Assembly (NCBI RefSeq): GCF_000010325.1
Contig: NC_009662.1
Span: forward strand, 248,001-312,000
DNA from: Nitratiruptor sp. SB155-2
Lineage (GTDB): Bacteria > Campylobacterota > Campylobacteria > Campylobacterales > Nitratiruptoraceae
Direction: 5' to 3'
DNA length: 64,000 nt
The notes under the pieces were generated by a model. The model saw only the letters and a list, made by a program, of their open reading frames with translations. It was not told where the DNA came from and ran no database searches. How positions within the stretch are numbered: the first letter of the stretch is position 1; every line of letters starts with the position of its first letter. The position numbers were made by a program, and so were the translations under genes. Below, piece by piece: positions 25,513 through 34,653 of this stretch.

Positions 25513-26255
25513 GTCGGCTCATTGTTTATGGGGATATTCACGGGTGCTTGGATGAGTTGTGTAAGCTGAGAGAAATGTTAAGTATTACTGAAGAAGATGA
25601 AGAGTATTGTGTGGGAGATGTGATCAATAAAGGACCCTACTCTTTAGAAACGCTTCGGTATGTGAAGGAAAAAAATATCCGGTGTGTCCGGGGTAATCAT
25701 GAGGATAAATTGTTACGATACCATCACCATGAAATGGAACGCATAACTACATCAAAGCCAAATCCTATGCATCTGTCGCAAAAAGAGCTCGAAGTGTATC
25801 GTTCGATGGAACGAGAGGATTTTTTGTTTTTACAATCATTTCCTCTTTTTATCCAAAAAAAGAGACTCACCATCATTCATGCAGGCGTACTTCCCTCGAC
25901 CAATCTGTATGCGCTTGATAAAAAAGAGGCTGCCAAAGTGATGCGGGTTCGATATCTTGATGAAAAAGGTAATTTTGTCGTGCTTGATAAGAGTGAACCC
26001 AAAAAACATTTTTGGTGGAGCAGTTTGTATGATGGTCGGTTTGGATATATCGTCTATGGGCATCAGCCCTTTTTGACTCCAAGAGTAGATCGTTTCAGCT
26101 TTGGGATCGATACGGGAGCCGTGTATGGAAATAGACTCACTGCAATTGTTTTTGATCAAAAGGATGAGGTATTGATAGAGAGCTACCGTTTTGTATCGGT
26201 GGATGCAAAAGCGTATGCGAAAAAAGGAAAAGCGTGGATTGTCGGGGATTTGTAG
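25509..26255 (+). CDS. Calcineurin-like metallophosphoesterase
   Basis: A 248-residue two-metal phosphatase of the PrpE/ApaH-like Ser/Thr phosphatase group: YGDIHG (residues 7-12), GDVINKGP (36-43), VRGNHED near 60 and a late GHQP. Substrate could be phosphoprotein or a dinucleoside polyphosphate. The ATG overlaps the repressor stop in an ATGA arrangement, so it is translationally coupled. Confidence 0.87.
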   Translation: MSRLIVYGDIHGCLDELCKLREMLSITEEDEEYCVGDVINKGPYSLETLRYVKEKNIRCVRGNHEDKLLRYHHHEMERITTSKPNPMHLSQKELEVYRSMEREDFLFLQSFPLFIQKKRLTIIHAGVLPSTNLYALDKKEAAKVMRVRYLDEKGNFVVLDKSEPKKHFWWSSLYDGRFGYIVYGHQPFLTPRVDRFSFGIDTGAVYGNRLTAIVFDQKDEVLIESYRFVSVDAKAYAKKGKAWIVGDL

Positions 26256-26689
26256 CCGATGTGCATCTGGCAAAACTTGCCAAATATCTAAGACTTCTTG
26301 GATTTGACACACTCTATTTTAATCATATAGAAGATAATGAGCTACTTCATATTGCCAAAGAACAAAAACGTCTGATTCTCTCAAAAGACAAAAGACTTTG
26401 CGAAAGAGACAAAAAGCGATGCCTTTTGATCACAGAAAAAGATCTTGAAGCCCAGATCAAAGAGGTTTTGCAAAGATGCTCAAATCTAAAATGCAAACCA
26501 TTTAGCAGATGTCTTGTGGACAACATCCCTTTAGAGCCTATCGAAAAAGGGAAGATTCTTGATAGATTGCCTCCAAAAGTGAAAAGATACTATACCCAGT
26601 TTTGGATCTGTCCAACATGTGGACGGATCTATTGGCATGGAAGCCATTATGAAAAGATGAAGAGATTTATAGAGCAGGTATGTGACTAA
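26234..26689 (+). CDS. Mut7-C RNase-domain protein with zinc ribbon
   Basis: The 151-residue product begins at GTG 26234 (AAAGGAAAAGC just upstream) and overlaps the phosphatase gene by 22 nt. The N-terminal half has the Mut7-C pattern [20 protein letters not shown] with later Asp/Lys ([12 protein letters not shown]) of a PIN-like fold; the C-terminal half has [14 protein letters not shown], half of a zinc ribbon paired with earlier cysteines. These proteins are predicted RNases of unknown target. It converges with the dehydrogenase gene, overlapping by 4 bp. Confidence 0.82.
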   Translation: MDCRGFVADVHLAKLAKYLRLLGFDTLYFNHIEDNELLHIAKEQKRLILSKDKRLCERDKKRCLLITEKDLEAQIKEVLQRCSNLKCKPFSRCLVDNIPLEPIEKGKILDRLPPKVKRYYTQFWICPTCGRIYWHGSHYEKMKRFIEQVCD

Positions 26690-27936
26690 AGCCTTTTATC
26701 CACCACCTCTTTTGGCAGTACACCCTTAATATCATAGACCACACACGATTCAGGCCTCTTTGAAAAATCAAGCTGCTTGAATTGATTGTGAGCCACGGCT
26801 AAAATGATAGCATCATAGTCGTTAAACTCTGGACTTTTTTCCAAAAGCTCTATGCCATACTCATGCTCTACTTCTTCTTTATCCGCCCATGGATCATATA
26901 CATCTACATGGATTCCAAAATCTTGGAGTTCGTTGATGACGTCAATAACTCTACTATTTCTGATATCCGGACAGTTCTCTTTAAAAGTGATACCAAGTAC
27001 TAACGCTTTGCTTCCTTTGACTTTATGCCCTTTATGGATAAGCAGTTTCACCACCTTATTGGCTACAAAGACACCCATCTCATCATTGGTTCTTCGACCA
27101 GCCAAGATGATTTGTGGATGATATCCCACCTCTTTTGCTTTATAGGCCAAATAGTATGGATCTACTCCAATACAGTGTCCTCCCACAAGACCTGGCCGAA
27201 ATGGCAAGAAATTCCATTTGGTTCCTGCGGCCTCTAAGACATCGAGTGTATCGATATTTAGTTTATCGAAGATGAGTGCCAGTTCATTGACAAAACCTAT
27301 ATTGATATCTCTTTGGGCATTTTCTATCACTTTTGCAGCCTCTGCTACTTTGATGCTTGGTGCTAGATGAGTGCCAGCTGTGATAATACTTTTATAGAGT
27401 GCATCCACTTTTTGTGCAATCTCTGGAGTACTGCCGCTTGTTACTTTTTTGATATTTGGTAGACGATGCTCTTTATCTCCTGGATTGATGCGTTCGGGAG
27501 AGTAGCCACAGAAAAAGTCTTTATTAAATGTAAGTCCACTTTCACGTTCCAGTTCAGGAACGCATACCTCTTCGGTACATCCTGGAAAGACGGTGCTTTC
27601 ATAGATAACGATATCCCCTTTTTTAAGGACTCTTCCAACAGTTCTTGAAGCCATGACAAGAGGAGTGAGGTCTGGATTTTTGTGTGTATCGATGGGTGTT
27701 GGGACGGTAACGATATAGATGTTTGCTTTTTTGATATCTTCGATAGAAGTTGTGAAGGAGAGATTTTTTGCTTCTTTGAGTTCTTTTTCATTCACTTCGA
27801 GTGTTCTATCGATTCCCTTTTTTAATTCTTCAATCCTGTTTGCGTTGATATCAAATCCGATCGTTTCATACTTTTTGCCAAACTCCACAGCTAGTGGTAA
27901 GCCTACGTAGCCAAGGCCGATGATGGATAGGGTCAT
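26686..27936 (-). CDS. UDP-sugar (TviB/WbpA-type) 6-dehydrogenase
   Basis: Oxidises a UDP-sugar (probably UDP-GlcNAc/GalNAc or UDP-Glc) to the uronic acid for surface polysaccharide. The N-terminal Rossmann motif is [14 protein letters not shown]; the catalytic Cys is C255 in [12 protein letters not shown]; the C-terminal domain has [14 protein letters not shown]. Of two possible ATGs I prefer the second (27936), which overlaps the upstream stop as ATGA and has GGAA at good spacing, giving 416 residues. No other polysaccharide genes are near it. Confidence 0.88.
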   Translation of the reverse strand: MTLSIIGLGYVGLPLAVEFGKKYETIGFDINANRIEELKKGIDRTLEVNEKELKEAKNLSFTTSIEDIKKANIYIVTVPTPIDTHKNPDLTPLVMASRTVGRVLKKGDIVIYESTVFPGCTEEVCVPELERESGLTFNKDFFCGYSPERINPGDKEHRLPNIKKVTSGSTPEIAQKVDALYKSIITAGTHLAPSIKVAEAAKVIENAQRDINIGFVNELALIFDKLNIDTLDVLEAAGTKWNFLPFRPGLVGGHCIGVDPYYLAYKAKEVGYHPQIILAGRRTNDEMGVFVANKVVKLLIHKGHKVKGSKALVLGITFKENCPDIRNSRVIDVINELQDFGIHVDVYDPWADKEEVEHEYGIELLEKSPEFNDYDAIILAVAHNQFKQLDFSKRPESCVVYDIKGVLPKEVVDKRL

Positions 27937-28241
27937 GAACATTCCTTGGGAAAGACGCTCAAGTAGATTTTGTCTAAATCAAAAGATTGTATATGGTTAT
28001 TGAGACCGATGAGATGGGGAATGATTTCCAAAAAAAGATAGGCAAGTTGCAGCATCGGTAAGAAAATGATGAGCATCGTTTTATAAGTTTGAGGTGAGTG
28101 CCACTCTCGAATCCATCTGATGGCACTCTGGACGCCATAGAGAGCCAGCATCGATTCAAAACTGATAATGAAGCCTAACACGAGATATGTTAGAATGGCT
28201 CCATAGACGAAAAGATAGAAGAAAAATTCAAGATTACTCAA
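27933..28241 (-). CDS. Small membrane protein of unknown function
   Basis: A 102-residue protein with hydrophobic stretches near residues 8-33 and 54-78, so probably two or three transmembrane helices. No family recognised. It is translationally coupled (ATGA overlap) to the downstream sugar dehydrogenase, which is the only hint to function. Confidence 0.65.
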   Translation of the reverse strand: MSNLEFFFYLFVYGAILTYLVLGFIISFESMLALYGVQSAIRWIREWHSPQTYKTMLIIFLPMLQLAYLFLEIIPHLIGLNNHIQSFDLDKIYLSVFPKECS

Positions 28242-28286
28242 GGGTACTCCATCTCTTTTAATTACAAATTATATCATAGAGGTCAT

Positions 28287-28763
28287 ATGAGGAAACTTTT
28301 GATTGTTGCGATGCTTTTTCTTTTGAGTGGATGCGCTGTAAAACAGATACAAAAAAGTGAAACAGTTGCAGTTGTTTGGAAAACAAAAAGTTTAAAGTTT
28401 ATAGGAACAGGTTTTTTGCAATTTAGTGGTTCTAAAGTGGAGCTTTCTGTTTACAGTACCGGGGTACCTGTGTTGAAGATGCGATTGGGTAAAAATGTTT
28501 GCATTGAAAACAATGGATGCCTTTCATACAAGAGTTTTAATAGGCGATTCCTTCATCCATCATATCCGCAAAAGCTCATCTATAATCTTTTCATGGGCAA
28601 ACCTCTTTTCCATGGTGCAAATCTCCATCGAACCAAGAGAGGATTTGAGCAGCGAATTGCCAATGAAAACTTTGATATAATCTACCGCTTCAATTTGAAT
28701 GAGATCTATTTTAAAGACAAAAAAAACAAAATTTTGGTCAAAATAAGGAAGCTCAATGGCTAA
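28287..28763 (+). CDS. Putative lipoprotein
   Basis: A 158-residue protein with a lipoprotein signal peptide: [20 protein letters not shown], lipobox LSGC with C16 as the lipidated residue. The mature part is beta-rich and resembles the small lipoproteins found beside nfo in other Campylobacterota, but I recognise no named domain. RBS is GAGGTCAT. It overlaps nfo by 8 nt. Confidence 0.82.
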   Translation: MRKLLIVAMLFLLSGCAVKQIQKSETVAVVWKTKSLKFIGTGFLQFSGSKVELSVYSTGVPVLKMRLGKNVCIENNGCLSYKSFNRRFLHPSYPQKLIYNLFMGKPLFHGANLHRTKRGFEQRIANENFDIIYRFNLNEIYFKDKKNKILVKIRKLNG

Positions 28764-29601
28764 ATATGTAGGAGCACATGTAAGTGCAAGCGGTGGTGTG
28801 GAGAATGCACCAAAAAATGCGCAAGCAATTGGGGCAAAAGCTTTTGCTCTCTTTACGAAAAACCAGCGTCAATGGAAAGCAAAACCGCTGAGCAAAGAAA
28901 ACATTGAAAAGTTTAATGAACATTTGGAGTGTTGCGGGATCGAGAAAAAGCATATTCTGCCTCATGACAGTTATTTGATCAATCTTGGTCATCCAGAAGA
29001 GGAGAAACGGCAAAAAAGTTTGGAAGCTTTTTTAGATGAGGTTCGTAGATGTGAACAGTTGGGACTGGATAAACTCAACTTTCACCCAGGCAGCCATTTA
29101 AAAAAGATCAGTGAAGAGGAGTGTCTGGATAGGATTGCCGATGCGATGAACGAGACTTTACGTCAAAGCAGCGGAGTGACGTTAGTGATCGAAAACACGG
29201 CAGGTCAGGGAAGTAATCTTGGATACAAGTTTGAGCATCTGCGCTATTTGATCGATAAATCGATTGACAAGTCCAGAGTAGGAGTATGCCTCGATACGGC
29301 ACATATGTTTGCTGCTGGATACGATATCAGGACGAAAGAGGCGTACGATAAAACGATGCAAGCCTTTGATGAGATTGTAGGATTTGAGTATCTCAAAGGA
29401 ATGCATATCAATGACTCCAAAGCCAAATTTGCTTCTCGTGTGGATAGGCATCATTCACTCGGTAAGGGGGAGATAGGTTTGGATGCTTTTCGCTTTATCA
29501 TGAACGATCCAAGGCTTGATGATATTCCTTTGATTTTGGAAACTATTGATGATACTATATGGGATAAAGAGATTGAACTTCTCTATTCTTTTGTGGAGTG
29601 A
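28756..29601 (+). CDS. nfo: Endonuclease IV (AP endonuclease)
   Basis: Cuts DNA 5' to abasic sites in base-excision repair. The 281-residue TIM-barrel protein has the family signatures: [48 protein letters not shown] and [17 protein letters not shown], which supply the three-zinc ligands. ATG 28756 follows AAGGAAGCTC inside the lipoprotein gene. Confidence 0.97.
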   Translation: MAKYVGAHVSASGGVENAPKNAQAIGAKAFALFTKNQRQWKAKPLSKENIEKFNEHLECCGIEKKHILPHDSYLINLGHPEEEKRQKSLEAFLDEVRRCEQLGLDKLNFHPGSHLKKISEEECLDRIADAMNETLRQSSGVTLVIENTAGQGSNLGYKFEHLRYLIDKSIDKSRVGVCLDTAHMFAAGYDIRTKEAYDKTMQAFDEIVGFEYLKGMHINDSKAKFASRVDRHHSLGKGEIGLDAFRFIMNDPRLDDIPLILETIDDTIWDKEIELLYSFVE

Positions 29602-29603
29602 GA

Positions 29604-31334
29604 ATGGAACTATTGCGTGATTTTATTGAAACAAAGAAGGTAGAAAAAAGCAAGATTTTTCCTCATCTCAAATGCAGTGCAGAAGAGGCGAAAATTTTGC
29701 AGCTTCTAACCAAAAAATATATTAGCGGCGTTGATGAAGTTAATGTTTATGATCTTTTGAGCGAACTCTATGGAGAAGATAGCTATGTCTACTTAGAAAA
29801 ACTGGGTCTCATCAAGAAGCTGTTCGATCTTGGTTGGCTTGTGCAAGGCGGCTTTGGAGCGCTCAAAAGCAACGACTATACGAAACTGGAGCTACTGCAT
29901 ACCGATGTAGCCCTGAGTGTACCTTTTTTGAGACTGCTTGAAGAGGGAAATGTAGAGCTTGCTTTACCTGACATCAAGCCCTACAATGATCATTTGGACT
30001 ATTTTCAAGATCAATTCTTTCGAATAGAACTCTATCAAAAGATTGTCCAGGCAAGACAAAACTACAGTACGGACGCTCCGACAATCAACCGTTTGAAAAA
30101 CAAGATCAATCTTTTAGAAACGAGAATCCAGGAGCGATTGCAGGTTACCAAAAACGAAATCGTTGTAGAGGAACTTTTTAAAGAGTATGAACTCTCACCA
30201 AAAGAGCGGATCATATTTCTGGCTCTTTTGAAAGAGGAGTATGCCGGAACAGAAGGCGGACTTCGGGAGATGAATGCACTTATTGATCTGATCAGTTTCA
30301 ACGAATATGAAAGAATCGAAAACAGAACGCTTTTGGAAGAGAGCTCCAAGCTTGTTTCATCGGGACTCATTGATTACGATGAGATTTTGACTCCTTTTGG
30401 CGGTCTTTCACGAAGCTTTTTCATCGTTGAAGATGTAATGCAGCGTATCATCCATCCGGATAAGAAACGAAATAAAAAGATGAAGCTTCAAAATTTGATC
30501 AAAGATCAAGATATTTTTGAACTGATCGAACCAAAAACGACGTTGGATGATGTAGTTTTGCATCCCCAAACAAGAAAAACGCTCGATAGTCTTTTAAATC
30601 AAATGGATAAGCGTGTAGCAGAAAGACTTAAAAAGTGGGGAATCAAACCAAAACGAAAAGGGATCGATGCCAGAATCATTTTTTACGGACCTCCAGGAAC
30701 TGGAAAAACGCTGACGGCCCTTTCGTTGGCAAAGTCTCTCAAGAAACAGGTACTTAGTTTTGACTGCTCAAAAATATTATCAATGTATGTTGGTGAGAGT
30801 GAAAAGAATGTTCGTAAAATTTTTGACACCTACAAAGAACTAAGTTCCAAAGCCAAAACGGAACCGGTCCTTTTACTCAATGAAGCTGACCAATTTTTGA
30901 GTGCCAGAACACAAGGACCGGGAAGCAGTGCAGACAAGATGCACAACCAGATGCAAAATATCTTTTTGGAGCAGATCGAAAATTTTGAAGGGGTACTTAT
31001 TGCTACCACCAATCTTCTTGAGACGATCGATCCAGCTTTTTCTAGACGATTCAACTATAAAATCGAGTTTAAAAAGCCAAATTTCAAAGAGAGAGTCCGC
31101 CTTTGGGAGATGATGCTTCCTAAAAATGCAGAATTTGAAAAGGGGTTTGATGTGGAAAAATTGGCCTCTTACGAATTGACAGGCGGGCAGATCAATCTCA
31201 TTATCAAAAATACAGCCTATAAGGTTGCCATTAAAGAGGAACCTATTTTTACTTTAAAAGACTTTGTCGAAGAGATCGAAAAAGAGAAGGTGAGTGCCTT
31301 TGGAGACGAGAAATCTCTGGGGTTTTTAAAATAG
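29604..31334 (+). CDS. AAA+ ATPase of unknown function
   Basis: A 576-residue protein: an N-terminal helical half (about 1-320) with no family I can name, then one AAA+ module with Walker A GPPGTGKTLTA, Walker B-like VLLLNEADQF (the usual DE is NE), and sensor/arginine-finger region TTNLLETIDPAFSRRFNY. The overall form resembles the AAA ATPases conserved as single copies in Campylobacterota. I prefer ATG 29604 (GGAG five bases upstream) over GTG 29598. It follows nfo with almost no gap. Confidence 0.82.
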   Translation: MELLRDFIETKKVEKSKIFPHLKCSAEEAKILQLLTKKYISGVDEVNVYDLLSELYGEDSYVYLEKLGLIKKLFDLGWLVQGGFGALKSNDYTKLELLHTDVALSVPFLRLLEEGNVELALPDIKPYNDHLDYFQDQFFRIELYQKIVQARQNYSTDAPTINRLKNKINLLETRIQERLQVTKNEIVVEELFKEYELSPKERIIFLALLKEEYAGTEGGLREMNALIDLISFNEYERIENRTLLEESSKLVSSGLIDYDEILTPFGGLSRSFFIVEDVMQRIIHPDKKRNKKMKLQNLIKDQDIFELIEPKTTLDDVVLHPQTRKTLDSLLNQMDKRVAERLKKWGIKPKRKGIDARIIFYGPPGTGKTLTALSLAKSLKKQVLSFDCSKILSMYVGESEKNVRKIFDTYKELSSKAKTEPVLLLNEADQFLSARTQGPGSSADKMHNQMQNIFLEQIENFEGVLIATTNLLETIDPAFSRRFNYKIEFKKPNFKERVRLWEMMLPKNAEFEKGFDVEKLASYELTGGQINLIIKNTAYKVAIKEEPIFTLKDFVEEIEKEKVSAFGDEKSLGFLK

Positions 31335-31413
31335 CCTTGTAACATTCGGAAACAGAGCGAATTAACTTTTCTTTTTGAAAATAGAGGTTAAACTCTTTTA
31401 AAACCTTTTTTGT

Positions 31414-31419
31414 TACACT
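31414..31419 (+). promoter_or_regulatory. Possible -10 of the nuo operon promoter
   Basis: TACACT within TGTTACACT, 50 nt before nuoA in the only sizeable gap (134 bp) ahead of the operon. The match is modest. Confidence 0.3.
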
Positions 31420-31468
31420 TGCAAGTAGATAGTCTGGGCGAAATTGCCAAAAAATTAAGGAGAATTCG

Positions 31469-31861
31469 ATGATGAGTCATATGAATGTGGCGCATCCCTA
31501 TTTTGGTGCGTTTTTGTTATTCGTAATTACCGCAGTCGCTTTTATTGCAACCACGGCGGCAGCCAGATTTGTAAGTCGGCATCTTGCAAGGCTTGATACG
31601 GAAAAATTGAAAGTAGCCATTTATGAGTGTGGACCCGAACCGGATAAGCAGCCCAACAGAATCTCGGCACAGTTTTATCTTATCGCATTGCTTTTTATCC
31701 TTTTTGATGTTGAGATTATTTTTATGTTTCCATGGGCAGTGGACTTTAAAGTACTTGGATGGTTCGGTTTTGCAGAGATGATTCTATTTATATTGCTACT
31801 TGCAATAGGATTTATTTACGCTTGGAAGAAAGGAGCATTGGAATGGCACAGCATCAAGTAA
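31469..31861 (+). CDS. nuoA: NADH-quinone oxidoreductase subunit A
   Basis: Membrane subunit of respiratory complex I near the quinone site. The 130-residue protein has three transmembrane helices and the conserved loop [25 protein letters not shown] (first part, about residues 51-65). RBS AAGGAGAATTCG precedes ATGATG. First gene of a 14-gene operon. Confidence 0.96.
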   Translation: MMSHMNVAHPYFGAFLLFVITAVAFIATTAAARFVSRHLARLDTEKLKVAIYECGPEPDKQPNRISAQFYLIALLFILFDVEIIFMFPWAVDFKVLGWFGFAEMILFILLLAIGFIYAWKKGALEWHSIK

Positions 31862-32352
31862 ATTATGCATCGAACGCAGGGTTGCCTGTCGCACTTACCA
31901 CGGTGGACAAACTGGTCAACTGGGGACGAACCAACTCTCTTTGGGTTTTAACATATGGACTAGCATGCTGTGCTATCGAAATGATGGCAAGTGGTGCGAG
32001 CCGCTACGACTTTGACCGATTTGGTGTGATCTTTCGTGCAAGTCCAAGGCAATCTGACGTGATGATCGTTGCTGGGACGCTTACAAAAAAACATGCCGAG
32101 TTTATCAGAAGACTCTATGATCAAATGGCAGAACCAAAATGGGTTATCTCCATGGGAAGTTGTGCCAATACTGGGGGGATGTTCAATACTTATGCAACGG
32201 TTCAAGGTGTAGATAGAGTGATTCCTGTGGATATCTATCTTCCTGGATGTGCACCACGTCCAGAGACGCTCCAGTATGCCGTGATGCTATTGCAAAAAAA
32301 ACTTCGTAAACGATCTATTTTTCAAAAACAAAAACCAAAAAGGTTGGTGTGA
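31843..32352 (+). CDS. nuoB: NADH-quinone oxidoreductase subunit B
   Basis: Carries the terminal Fe-S cluster N2 that reduces quinone. I choose ATG 31843 ([13 protein letters not shown]), giving 169 residues and a 19-nt overlap with nuoA. Ligand cysteines are in [20 protein letters not shown] and LPGCAPRPE. Confidence 0.96.
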   Translation: MAQHQVNYASNAGLPVALTTVDKLVNWGRTNSLWVLTYGLACCAIEMMASGASRYDFDRFGVIFRASPRQSDVMIVAGTLTKKHAEFIRRLYDQMAEPKWVISMGSCANTGGMFNTYATVQGVDRVIPVDIYLPGCAPRPETLQYAVMLLQKKLRKRSIFQKQKPKRLV

Positions 32353-33143
32353 TGAGACCATACAGACCAAAAGACAATGTACAGAAAAAATCCTACTATA
32401 CCGACCGATTCTGGGTGGCTCCAAGAGTTCCGCATGAGCCGGTGGAAGATGAGGTCTTCAAAGCAGATCTAGAGAGTTTGAAAGAGTATATCGATGTAAA
32501 AGATGCCTATATCGAACGAGGCCAGATGGTTATCATTATTGATGCCAAGGACAATGTGGCAACACTCAAACACCTCAAAGAGAATTGTGGGTATGACGTA
32601 CTTTCTGAAATGAGTGCCATTGATTATTTGGCAAAAGACGGTGAATTCGAGATTTTTTATCAGCTGCTTGCATTGAGCAAGAGAAAGAGAGTACGGGTAA
32701 AGTGTCGCATTAAAGAGGATGAGGCGATAGAGAGTGTCGAGCCTTTGTTTAGAAGTGCGGATTGGAGTGAACGAGAGATGTATGATATGTTCGGTATCAA
32801 GGTTAACAACCATCCATATCTCAAACGAATTTTGATGCCTGAAGACTGGGTGGGATATCCTCTGAGAAAAACCTATCCGCTCCATGGAGATGAGGCGGCA
32901 CAATGGTATGAAGTGGATAAAATCTTTGGAAAAGAGTATCGAGATATCATAGGACCAGAGCAAAGAGATGCTGCATATGTGAGCACTACTGATACTTGTA
33001 ACTTCGCAAGAATCTATCATGAAGTGCCACGATGCGCTGATCCAAATAGCGAGCCAGAGCGTATAGAGAGTTTCAACGAAGATGCACCTTTGGTGGAGAC
33101 ATTCGATCTCAAAAAAGCAAAAATTGTAGATAAAACAAGATAA
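32352..33143 (+). CDS. nuoC: NADH-quinone oxidoreductase subunit C
   Basis: The 30-kDa peripheral-arm subunit, 263 residues. The family signature is intact: [14 protein letters not shown] followed by [20 protein letters not shown]. The ATG overlaps the nuoB stop (TGATG); a GTG one codon upstream is the alternative. It is separate from NuoD. Confidence 0.95.
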   Translation: MRPYRPKDNVQKKSYYTDRFWVAPRVPHEPVEDEVFKADLESLKEYIDVKDAYIERGQMVIIIDAKDNVATLKHLKENCGYDVLSEMSAIDYLAKDGEFEIFYQLLALSKRKRVRVKCRIKEDEAIESVEPLFRSADWSEREMYDMFGIKVNNHPYLKRILMPEDWVGYPLRKTYPLHGDEAAQWYEVDKIFGKEYRDIIGPEQRDAAYVSTTDTCNFARIYHEVPRCADPNSEPERIESFNEDAPLVETFDLKKAKIVDKTR

Positions 33144-33152
33144 GGGCCAACA

Positions 33153-34385
33153 ATGCAACAAAGAAACAGATTAGAGCCATATTTTGAAAACCTTGTTTTT
33201 GAGCGTGATGATAACAAGATGGTGGTCAACTTCGGACCACAGCACCCATCTGCTCACGGTCAGCTCAGACTCATTCTTGAAATGGATGGAGAACAGATCA
33301 CAAAGGCGGTCCCTGATATCGGATATCTGCACCGGGGTATGGAGAAGATGGGTGAAAACATGATCTATAACGAGTTTTTGCCCACAACGGACCGTATGGA
33401 CTATATAGCGGCTACATCCAACAACTACGCTTTTGCTTTGGCAGTTGAACGACTGCTGGGTATCGAAGATAAAGTACCTCGAAGAGCAAAAGTGATTCGA
33501 ATGATTTTACTTGAGCTCAACCGAATCATTTCTCACCTTTTCTGGCTAGCGACACACGCTCTGGATGTTGGTGCGATGAGTGTCTTTTTGTACTGTTTTA
33601 GGGAGCGTGAGTATGCGATGGATTTGATCGAGGATTACTGTGGGGCAAGATTGACCCACAGCTCTGTTCGAATCGGTGGCGTGCCGTTAGATCTTCCAGA
33701 GGGCTGGCTTGATAGGCTCAATGTCTATTTGAACAATCTTCCTGATCAGATCAAACTTTATGAAGGACTTTTGACAGAAAACCGGATCTGGAGAATGCGT
33801 CTTGAAGAGGTGGGTGTGATTCCACCAGAGATGGCAAAGCAGTGGGCATGTAGCGGAATTATGCTACGAGGGAGTGGCATCGAGTACGATATTCGAAAAG
33901 AGGAACCGTATGAGCTCTATGACGAAGTCGATTTTGATATTCCGGTAAGTGACCGGTGTGACAGTTATGGCCGGTATCTCTTGTATATGGAAGAGATGCG
34001 ACAGTCCATTCGAATTATTAGACAGTTGATTCCAATGTATAAAGAGACTGAACCACAACTCATGGCGCACGCGCCTGAATATATCAGTGCGCACAAAGAA
34101 GACATCATGACACAAAACTACTCTTTGATGCAGCACTTCGTACTGGTAACGCAAGGAATGAGACCTCCTGTCGGTGAAGTCTATGTTCCAACAGAATCGC
34201 CAAAAGGTGAGCTTGGATTCTTTATCCGAAGTGAAGGAGAACCGTATCCATACAGACTTAAAATCAGAGCGCCAAGCTTTTGGCATACTGGTATTTTGCA
34301 AGACCTACTGCCGGGACACTATCTCGCAGACGTTGTAACGATTATTGGTTCAACCAATATCGTATTTGGTGAGATCGATAGATAA
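33153..34385 (+). CDS. nuoD: NADH-quinone oxidoreductase subunit D
   Basis: The 49-kDa subunit that builds the quinone-binding pocket with NuoB. It has 410 residues with [22 protein letters not shown] near the N-terminus, [12 protein letters not shown], and the C-terminal [12 protein letters not shown]. The ATG follows AAGGGCCAACA. Confidence 0.97.
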   Translation: MQQRNRLEPYFENLVFERDDNKMVVNFGPQHPSAHGQLRLILEMDGEQITKAVPDIGYLHRGMEKMGENMIYNEFLPTTDRMDYIAATSNNYAFALAVERLLGIEDKVPRRAKVIRMILLELNRIISHLFWLATHALDVGAMSVFLYCFREREYAMDLIEDYCGARLTHSSVRIGGVPLDLPEGWLDRLNVYLNNLPDQIKLYEGLLTENRIWRMRLEEVGVIPPEMAKQWACSGIMLRGSGIEYDIRKEEPYELYDEVDFDIPVSDRCDSYGRYLLYMEEMRQSIRIIRQLIPMYKETEPQLMAHAPEYISAHKEDIMTQNYSLMQHFVLVTQGMRPPVGEVYVPTESPKGELGFFIRSEGEPYPYRLKIRAPSFWHTGILQDLLPGHYLADVVTIIGSTNIVFGEIDR

Positions 34386-34398
34386 GAAAGAGGGGACA

Positions 34399-34641
34399 AT
34401 GGTACGATATGATCTAAGACATCTGCATGAAAACTTTTACGACCGGATGTTAGAGCTTTTAGACAAAGAGGTCAAAAGTGGCGAAGTAGCCATTTTCTTG
34501 TTTGAGGTAGTGGTGAATGGCAAAGAAAACTTTGAAGCAGTACAAAAAAGTGCCGATGTTATCAAAGAAGCTGGGCATGAGCTTCTCAATTCACTCAAGT
34601 TCAATGAAGTGGACTGGACAATAGTTGTACGAAAAAAATAG
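34399..34641 (+). CDS. Small NuoE-position subunit (HP1264-like)
   Basis: An 80-residue protein in the place of NuoE. It has no cysteine, so it cannot carry NuoE's 2Fe-2S cluster. Similar small proteins occupy this position in Helicobacter and Campylobacter nuo operons. I choose ATG 34399, which follows GAGGGGACA; the longer frame runs back into nuoD. It is thought to help attach the non-standard electron-input module; function is inferred. Confidence 0.8.
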   Translation: MVRYDLRHLHENFYDRMLELLDKEVKSGEVAIFLFEVVVNGKENFEAVQKSADVIKEAGHELLNSLKFNEVDWTIVVRKK

Positions 34642-34653
34642 GGGGAAGATCCT

